The position numbers and the translations under genes are program-made. 64,000 nucleotides of DNA from Smithella sp. Its GTDB lineage: Bacteria > Desulfobacterota > Syntrophia > Syntrophales > Smithellaceae. The stretch lies in the NCBI GenBank assembly GCA_012510495.1, contig JAAZHX010000057.1:26183-90182 (forward strand), given 5' to 3'. The notes under the pieces were generated by a model. That model was not told where the DNA came from. It saw only the letters and a list, made by a program, of their open reading frames with translations, and did no database searches. Of this stretch, positions 58,772-64,000 are shown piece after piece (the first letter of the stretch is position 1; each line of letters starts with the position of its first letter).

Positions 58772-60856
58772 TTACCTGGCGTAAAATCCTTTTCCTTCTT
58801 TGGCCAGCTTTTCCAGCAACGGCGCGGGCGTCCAGTATTCGGCGCCGACCAGATCTCTGTACCGGAGGATTGCGTCATAGATTTTTTTCAAACCCACCGT
58901 GTCGGCATAGAACATCGGGCCGCCCAGATACACCGGGAAGCCGTAGCCATAGAGCCAGACCGCGTCGATGTCGAGGGATCTTGCGGCAATGCCTTCCTCC
59001 AAAATTTTAGCCCCTTCGTTGATCATCGAATAAATCGCCCGCTCGATAATTTCCTGATCCGAAATGGCTCTCCGGGCAATGCCCGCTTCCTTCGAGTGAC
59101 TGATAATAAGCTCTTCAATCATCGGATCGGGCGTCGCATTACGCTTCTCGTCGTACTTGTAGAATCCGGCGCCGGTCTTCTGTCCGTAGCGCCCCATTTC
59201 ACAGATCTTGTCCAGAATGTTGTTCTTCTGCTCGCGCGGAGTGAGGGTGTCGAACTTGGCCTTGCGGTTTCTCCAGCCCACATCGAGTCCCGCCATGTCG
59301 CCCATTGCGTAAGGGCCCATCGGGAAGCCGAAGCCGTAGATGACCCGGTCAATCTGCCAGGGGAGCGCTCCTTCCTCCAGCATGAAGCCGCATTCGCGGG
59401 TGCGTTTGGCCAGCATGCGGTTGCCGACAAAGCCGTCGCAGACGCCGACCAGGACCGGCGCCTTGCCGATCTTTTTGCCGACCTTCATGGCCGTGGCGTA
59501 AACTTCGGGGGATGTTTTTGCCCCCCGGACATTTTCTAAAAGCCGCATCACATTGGCCGGGCTGAAGAAATGCATGCCCATGACATCCTGCGGGCGGCCG
59601 GTGGCGGCGGCGATTTCGTCAATATTCAGATAAGAGGTGTTGGAGGCGAGAACCGCGCCCGGTTTACAGATGGAATCCAGTTTGCCGAAAACTTCTTTTT
59701 TGACGGTCATGTCTTCAAAGACGGCTTCGATAACAAGGTCGGCATCCTTCAGATCCTCATAGGCCAGCGTCGGCCGGATCAGGGACATCCGCTTGTCCAT
59801 GGCTTCCTGCGCAAGCCTCCCTTTGGCCACCGTATTGGCATAGTTCTTTTTGATGATCGCCAGCCCCTTGTCTAAAAATTCCTGCTTCATATCCAAAAGG
59901 GTTACCGGGATGCCGGCATTGGCAAAACACATGGCGATGCCGCCGCCCATCGTGCCCGCGCCCAGCACGCCCACGGACCTGATGTCCCGGGTGGGGAGAT
60001 CATCGGGCAGTCCGGGGATGCGGACGACTTCGCGCTCGGCAAAGAACACATGGCGCTGGGCTTTGGACTGATCCGAATCGTGGAGTTCGATGAAAATTTC
60101 CCGTTCCTTTTTCATGCCTTCCGGGAAAGGAAGTTCGGTGGCGATTTTTACGGCTTCGATGCATTTCAGGGGCGCCAGAAAACCGCGGAACCTGCGGGCG
60201 TTGGCTTTGGCGAAATCTTCAAAAAGCGTCGGCGACTCGACGGCGGCTTTCAACTGACTCGCTCTGCGAAGGGGGAGCTTCCGGTCAACGACTGTATTGG
60301 CGTATTCCAGGGCCGCCGCTTTCAGATCGCCTTCGACAATTTCGTCCAGGATGCCCATGTCTTTGGCTTTAGCCGCCGCCACCGGTGCTCCCGAAGTGAT
60401 CATTTCCAGCGCCGCGCGGGTACCCGCCAAACGGGGCAGCCGCTGTGTGCCGCCTGCTCCCGGCAAAAGTCCCAGTTTCACTTCGGGAAGCCCGACTTTC
60501 GCCGTGGGCAGAGCGATGCGGAAATGACAGGAAAGAGCGATTTCGAGGCCTCCGCCCAGTGCCGTGCCGTGAATGGCCGCGATCACGGGTCTTGGAGAAT
60601 CTTCAATCAACTGGCACACGTCCGGCAGATGCGGCGCCATCGGCGGGCGGCCGAATTCCCGGATGTCCGCTCCCGCGATGAAGGTTCGCCCCTCGCAGAG
60701 GATCACCAGCGCGGCAATGTCCCTGTCGGCGTTGCCTTTTTCGGTGCCCGCCCTGATACCGGCGCGGACCGCCCGCGACAGGGCGTTCACCGGCGGGTTG
60801 TTGATTGTGATGAGGCCAATCCTGCCTTCTTTGGAAAATCCGACGACTTCTGCCAT
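58772..60856 (-). CDS. Bifunctional enoyl-CoA hydratase / 3-hydroxyacyl-CoA dehydrogenase
   Basis: 694 residues. N-terminal crotonase fold (1-190) with N-P-P-V-N-A-L, A-G-A-D-I and G-G-G-L-E, G-A-G-G-T-Q-R-L; from about 295 the dehydrogenase NAD site G-V-L-G-A-G-T-M-G-G-G-I, then S-N-T-S, H-F-F-S-P and the duplicated C-terminal domain. This is the peroxisomal-type/FadJ layout without isomerase domain. It catalyses the two middle steps of beta-oxidation. Stand-alone gene. Confidence 0.92.
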   Translation of the reverse strand: MAEVVGFSKEGRIGLITINNPPVNALSRAVRAGIRAGTEKGNADRDIAALVILCEGRTFIAGADIREFGRPPMAPHLPDVCQLIEDSPRPVIAAIHGTALGGGLEIALSCHFRIALPTAKVGLPEVKLGLLPGAGGTQRLPRLAGTRAALEMITSGAPVAAAKAKDMGILDEIVEGDLKAAALEYANTVVDRKLPLRRASQLKAAVESPTLFEDFAKANARRFRGFLAPLKCIEAVKIATELPFPEGMKKEREIFIELHDSDQSKAQRHVFFAEREVVRIPGLPDDLPTRDIRSVGVLGAGTMGGGIAMCFANAGIPVTLLDMKQEFLDKGLAIIKKNYANTVAKGRLAQEAMDKRMSLIRPTLAYEDLKDADLVIEAVFEDMTVKKEVFGKLDSICKPGAVLASNTSYLNIDEIAAATGRPQDVMGMHFFSPANVMRLLENVRGAKTSPEVYATAMKVGKKIGKAPVLVGVCDGFVGNRMLAKRTRECGFMLEEGALPWQIDRVIYGFGFPMGPYAMGDMAGLDVGWRNRKAKFDTLTPREQKNNILDKICEMGRYGQKTGAGFYKYDEKRNATPDPMIEELIISHSKEAGIARRAISDQEIIERAIYSMINEGAKILEEGIAARSLDIDAVWLYGYGFPVYLGGPMFYADTVGLKKIYDAILRYRDLVGAEYWTPAPLLEKLAKEGKGFYAR

Positions 60857-60994
60857 AAGCCATCTCCTTTTGTTGCAAATGGTTTTCGATTGAATACAGC
60901 AAATACCATACCAGTGAAAAAAACAATAGGGTGCGGGCGTTGACCAGCGCCGGGGAAAAACTGGGCACGTTTAATCTCTCAGGGTTGAATTCCC

Positions 60995-61488
60995 CGCCGC
61001 TTGCGGCGTAAAATAGATGGGTGAGCGAATATATACATAAGAGCCATAACGTTACGGTGCTGATCTACCATTTGGTATTTCCGGCGAAATACAGGCGTGC
61101 AATATTTGACAAGGGAGTGGACAATTTCTTGAAAGAGGTCTGCTTAGATATCGAAAAGCGATATCAGATGAAGTTTCTTGAGATCGGGACCGATAGAGAT
61201 CATGTTCATTTTCTTGTGCAAACTGTACCGACATACAGCGTAACGAAGGTTGTGACAACCATCAAGAGTATTACCGCCCGGGAGATATTGAGTAGGTCTC
61301 CTGAGGTTAGAAAGCAGCTTTGGGGTGGGGAATTTTGGACTGATGGGTACTATGCTGGCACAGTAGGGAAGCATGGGAATGAAAATACGGTAACGAACTA
61401 TGTCAAACGTCAGGGAACTGATTACCAAATATTACATGAGGATCGACAGCTGACGCTTTTCTAATACCCCGCTGCTTGCGGCGGGGTA
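60995..61488 (+). mobile_element. IS200-like element, TnpA only
   Basis: Left-end hairpin CGCCGC-TT-GCGGCG at 60995-61008 and a right-end hairpin with arms 61465-61475 and 61478-61488 (one G-T wobble) enclose one Y1 transposase gene. Subterminal hairpins and lack of inverted repeats are typical of IS200/IS605. No tnpB is present. Exact ends were not fixed. Confidence 0.7.
61021..61464 (+). CDS. tnpA: IS200/IS605-type Y1 transposase TnpA
   Basis: 147 residues. HUH motif in D-H-V-H-F-L, catalytic Tyr in T-N-Y-V-K-R-Q near the end, and the G-G-E-F-W-T-D-G-Y-Y segment typical of TnpA. It moves single-stranded DNA through recognition of end hairpins, which flank the gene. GTG start with a weak ribosome site, usual for low transposase output. 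Length (~140-150) is full, so it may be active. Confidence 0.88.
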   Translation: MSEYIHKSHNVTVLIYHLVFPAKYRRAIFDKGVDNFLKEVCLDIEKRYQMKFLEIGTDRDHVHFLVQTVPTYSVTKVVTTIKSITAREILSRSPEVRKQLWGGEFWTDGYYAGTVGKHGNENTVTNYVKRQGTDYQILHEDRQLTLF

Positions 61489-61591
61489 GTTTATTCGCGG
61501 TCCACAAAGACGCGGTTGATGCGCTCCAGTCCGTGTCGCTGACGACGGTCGTGTGTCAAGAGGTAAAAAGAGCTGGTAGATAATTCGTGAA

Positions 61592-62608
61592 TCATGCCTT
61601 TCGCGAGAAATCGTTTTTGATAAATGCGAGCAGTTCTCTGGCAAAATCGCTCCAGAGAATCATCCGGTCGAAATCCGGCGGACAGTCCAGTTTCTGCAGG
61701 AGCAGTCCGTCACTGTCAAACCAGCGCGGCAGTAAAGCGCCGAAGAAATAGCCCCGCTTCCGCAAAATACTGACGATTTGGCCGACCCACGGTTGCTTCA
61801 AGTTAAGGAAAGCCTGGAAAACAACGGCATTTTTCGCGCGCGCCGAATTTTCCAGATCAGTCAGACGGGCGGAAAAATCACTTCCGGCGCTCTCAAATGT
61901 CATACGGACAACACCCGCGGATTCAAAAATCTGCATCTCCGCTTCGGTTAATGAGGTTGCCGGAACAGTTTCTGCGGACAGGCAAAGTTCCCGCTGATCA
62001 TTCAGTCTTGCGTAGATTTTCCGCATAATGTCTTCATACCCGGGAGGCAGAAAAATCCGGTGCGGCTTTGGAATACACGAGCGAAAAAAGCACAGGGTCG
62101 CCACCCGCCCTTCTGCGCTTTTTTCTTTTGTATAAGCTTCCGCAGGCATCAGGGCCGCTTCAATTCCGGTTTCAACGTAACCAAAGGCATTGCAGGCTTT
62201 TTGCAAATGAGTGTGATTGCACACCGGTTCGCCAAAAATTTCCTCAATGTGCGGCCGGGCGGGAAGAAATTGATTATGGAGAAATTCATTCAGTACCTGA
62301 TTGACGCCCATGTTTCTGTATTTCTTCAAAACAAGGCCGGCGCCCCATTCATAAAGTATGGGCAGGTTTTCATGGCGAAACAGATGGGTTACGCCGATGA
62401 TTTTGCCCGCGGGCGTTCGGGCCACAATGGAATAGACGCTTCCTTCCGTATTGGCGGCAATAATAGCTTCCGGATCATAAAAAAGACGGACCGGATAGGA
62501 ATCTCCGTAAACAGCGCGGAATAATCCGACGATTTCCTCCGCATCCTCCGGGCGGAAATCTCCCACAGAAAAGGTATCTGTTGTGTTTTTCTCAATATTC
62601 TTCTGCAT
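61592..62608 (-). CDS. GNAT-like acyltransferase, tandem paralogue 2
   Basis: 338 residues. The N-terminal ~160 residues fit a GNAT fold (F-R-P-E-D-A-E-E-I-V-G-L-F, then G-V-T-H-L-F, and G-A-G-L-V-L-K-K-Y-R-N-M-G-V-N as acyl-CoA pyrophosphate loop). The C-terminal half contains L-P-R-W-F-D-S-D-G-L-L-L-Q-K-L shared with the gene upstream. Function unknown. It starts 24 bp after its paralogue, in an operon with an MFS-like gene. Confidence 0.7.
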   Translation of the reverse strand: MQKNIEKNTTDTFSVGDFRPEDAEEIVGLFRAVYGDSYPVRLFYDPEAIIAANTEGSVYSIVARTPAGKIIGVTHLFRHENLPILYEWGAGLVLKKYRNMGVNQVLNEFLHNQFLPARPHIEEIFGEPVCNHTHLQKACNAFGYVETGIEAALMPAEAYTKEKSAEGRVATLCFFRSCIPKPHRIFLPPGYEDIMRKIYARLNDQRELCLSAETVPATSLTEAEMQIFESAGVVRMTFESAGSDFSARLTDLENSARAKNAVVFQAFLNLKQPWVGQIVSILRKRGYFFGALLPRWFDSDGLLLQKLDCPPDFDRMILWSDFARELLAFIKNDFSRKA

Positions 62609-62632
62609 TGCCTTATCCTTTCAATGGAAGGT

Positions 62633-63667
62633 TTATATCAATGCCAGCGCCTCTGCCCGGTTGCGGTCTTCAATGATGAATTGCAGCATTTCTTTGGCAA
62701 AATCGGAATAAAGCCGGATTTCGTCGTAATTGGCGGGATTGACCAGTTTTTGCATCAGAAGCCCGTCGGCGTCAAACCAGCGCGGCGCCACCGCAGCGAA
62801 GAAAAATCCCAGGCGGTTCAAAATTTCGGTTAAAGCGCCGCTCCCAGGCTGATTTAGCGGCAAAAAAACCTGCAGCACAACCGCGCCGGCATCCAGATAT
62901 TTCTTGACTAGGCCGGCCATCGTTTCGCCTGCGTCTGCTCCCGCCTCGTGGACAAAGACCCTTAAAACTCCCGCGTCGGCTATAAAGGCGTCAAAGTAGC
63001 TGGTTTTGACTTTTTGCGGCAGAACTCCGGCGGCCGTTTTCAACTGGCGGTCCCGTTTTGCATGAACATATATTTTTTTCAGGATATCCGCGTAGGGAGC
63101 AGGCAAGAAAACAGTGTGCGGCTTTTCTTTGACGCAAGCGCAGGCCACAACCGCGCTGACGCGCCCGGAGGCCGATTTTTCTGCCTCATAGGATTCGCCA
63201 GGCATCAATTCCAGCTCAATGCCTGTTTCTTTTGTTCCTATGCTGATCGCTGTTTTCTGCATAAAAACATGATTCGTAACCGATTCGCCCCAGATTTCTT
63301 CCACTCCCACCGCCGGCAAAAGAATTTGCATAATATAGCTGTAGATAGCATTGTTAAAGCCCTTGCTGCGGGCTTCTGCTCTAACCATGCCCTGGCCGCC
63401 CTCATACAAACCGGTGTATGCCCCCTGCAGACGATACAGGCCACTATGTCCCAGAATATTTCCCGCCGCATCCGCCACAATAACCCGATACATCATCTCC
63501 GCTTCCTGCTGTTTGATAATATAATCAGCATCATACATTTCCTTGATTGGATAATGCTCGCCATAAATTGCCCGATAAAGCGCCACCACGCCCGGCGCGT
63601 CCGCATCCCGCATTAAACGCACCTGGTATTCTCCCAATTCTTGTGCCGGAACATTAATTTTCATCAT
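62633..63667 (-). CDS. GNAT-like acyltransferase, tandem paralogue 1
   Basis: 344 residues, same architecture as the next gene: GNAT-like N-terminal part (V-A-L-Y-R-A-I-Y-G-E, G-Q-G-M-V-R-A-E-A-R-S-K-G-F-N) and a C-terminal domain with A-P-R-W-F-D-A-D-G-L-L-M-Q-K-L. The shared R-W-F-D-x-D-G-L-L-x-Q-K-L block suggests a family-specific site. Start overlaps the MFS stop by 14 bp. A peptide, amino-acid or antibiotic acetyl/acyl-transfer role is possible; nothing in the sequence decides. Confidence 0.72.
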   Translation of the reverse strand: MMKINVPAQELGEYQVRLMRDADAPGVVALYRAIYGEHYPIKEMYDADYIIKQQEAEMMYRVIVADAAGNILGHSGLYRLQGAYTGLYEGGQGMVRAEARSKGFNNAIYSYIMQILLPAVGVEEIWGESVTNHVFMQKTAISIGTKETGIELELMPGESYEAEKSASGRVSAVVACACVKEKPHTVFLPAPYADILKKIYVHAKRDRQLKTAAGVLPQKVKTSYFDAFIADAGVLRVFVHEAGADAGETMAGLVKKYLDAGAVVLQVFLPLNQPGSGALTEILNRLGFFFAAVAPRWFDADGLLMQKLVNPANYDEIRLYSDFAKEMLQFIIEDRNRAEALALI

Positions 63668-64000
63668 TTTCCTCTCTTCTTTGGCAAATCTTTATCAAAG
63701 CCAGGCAAAACAAAACAAATCCCGCCGCCGCGTAAAACAAAATGTTAAAACCGGCGCCGCCCGCGATAAGAGCACCGCCCAGATAGGGAGTGAGAAAATA
63801 ACCCGCGTCCATGGCAAACAGCGTCATATTCGTGTTGAGGCCGCGCAGCCCGGGCGCTGAGGCGGAAAAAATCAAAGCGTTGAAAACGGGTAAAGAAACA
63901 CCGATGCACGCGCCATAAACGGCAGCCATCGCGTAAAAGGCAAGAGGCGTCGCCGCATGAGGCAGGATGGCCAGGCTGATGACAAGCGCCGCCAGAACCG
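63654..64000 (-). CDS. MFS transporter, C-terminal part (continues beyond window)
   Basis: About 115 residues with at least three membrane spans (L-A-A-L-V-I-S-L-A-I-L, V-Y-G-A-C-I-G-V-S-L-P, F-N-I-L-F-Y-A-A-A-G-F-V-L-F) and an R-G-L-N-T-N-M-T loop like the second half of MFS drug exporters. The frame is open through the window end. It overlaps the GNAT-like pair start, suggesting an operon combining export and acyl transfer. Confidence 0.72.
   Translation of the reverse strand, partial: VLAALVISLAILPHAATPLAFYAMAAVYGACIGVSLPVFNALIFSASAPGLRGLNTNMTLFAMDAGYFLTPYLGGALIAGGAGFNILFYAAAGFVLFCLALIKICQRREENDEN

Overview
ORGANISM. The window is a G+C-rich bacterial chromosome segment, dense in genes on both strands. 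Gene content suggests an anaerobic, syntrophic or sulfate-reducer-like deltaproteobacterium, perhaps Syntrophales (an inference, with no 16S in the window). The reasons are citramalate synthase, many acyl-CoA ligases and beta-oxidation enzymes, a C4/methylmalonyl-CoA set (malic enzyme, carboxyltransferase, B12 mutase), MaoC and nitronate-monooxygenase-like proteins, and large lipid loci. No rRNA, tRNA, CRISPR array or prophage was recognised.

LAYOUT. 1-14.1 kb holds housekeeping and accessory genes: cimA end, YciO-like protein, RNase G, metallo-hydrolase, MaoC, nitronate-monooxygenase-like protein, MerR, RmuC, M20 peptidase with MFS, an orphan TrpF-like protein overlapping YgbA, ABM and WbuC cupin. 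14.1-20.5 kb (minus) is arm A of a lipid/polyketide locus: hotdog dehydratase, FabG, LolA, DUF3261 lipoprotein, CrtI-like FAD oxidoreductase, ACP, ketosynthase and PlsC acyltransferase. 20.8-27.4 kb is an acyl-activation insert: amidase, two AMP-forming acyl-CoA ligases, MerR, a phosphatase and a truncated nitronate-monooxygenase gene. 27.9-46.2 kb (plus) is arm B: B12-type radical SAM, thioesterase, FakA-FakB fusion, glycosyltransferase, MMPL exporter fused to a methyltransferase, AMP ligase, LpxL-like acyltransferase, unknown protein, BtrH-like acyltransferase, ABC exporter, ACP, ketosynthase, a chain-length-factor-like ketosynthase without the active Cys, and a second B12-type radical SAM. 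A GIY-YIG cassette inside perfect 27-bp inverted repeats splits the last ketosynthase pair. 46.3-50.3 kb is a decayed zone: outer-membrane proteins, IS66 remnant, FeoB pseudogene, IS630 pseudogene, MITE-like element. 50.4-60.9 kb is central and beta-oxidation metabolism: acyl-CoA dehydrogenase, thiolase, malic enzyme, carboxyltransferase, methylmalonyl-CoA mutase and a bifunctional hydratase/dehydrogenase. 61-64 kb has a TnpA-only IS200-like element, tandem GNAT-like paralogues and an MFS gene running off the end.

HOW THE GENES FIT. Arms A and B together carry every part of a dedicated type-II acyl assembly line: two ACPs, KS, KS/CLF pair, ketoreductase, dehydratase, ligase, thioesterase, acyltransferases, and an envelope delivery set (LolA, DUF3261 lipoprotein, MMPL). 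The backbone matches aryl-polyene (Ape-type) clusters. The CrtI-like oxidoreductase, two B12-type radical SAM enzymes, BtrH-ACP-ABC module and fatty-acid-kinase fusion are not part of canonical Ape clusters as I know them, and recall the gene mix proposed for ladderane lipids. I infer an undescribed membrane-anchored, unsaturated or cyclised acyl product; this is the most interesting system here.
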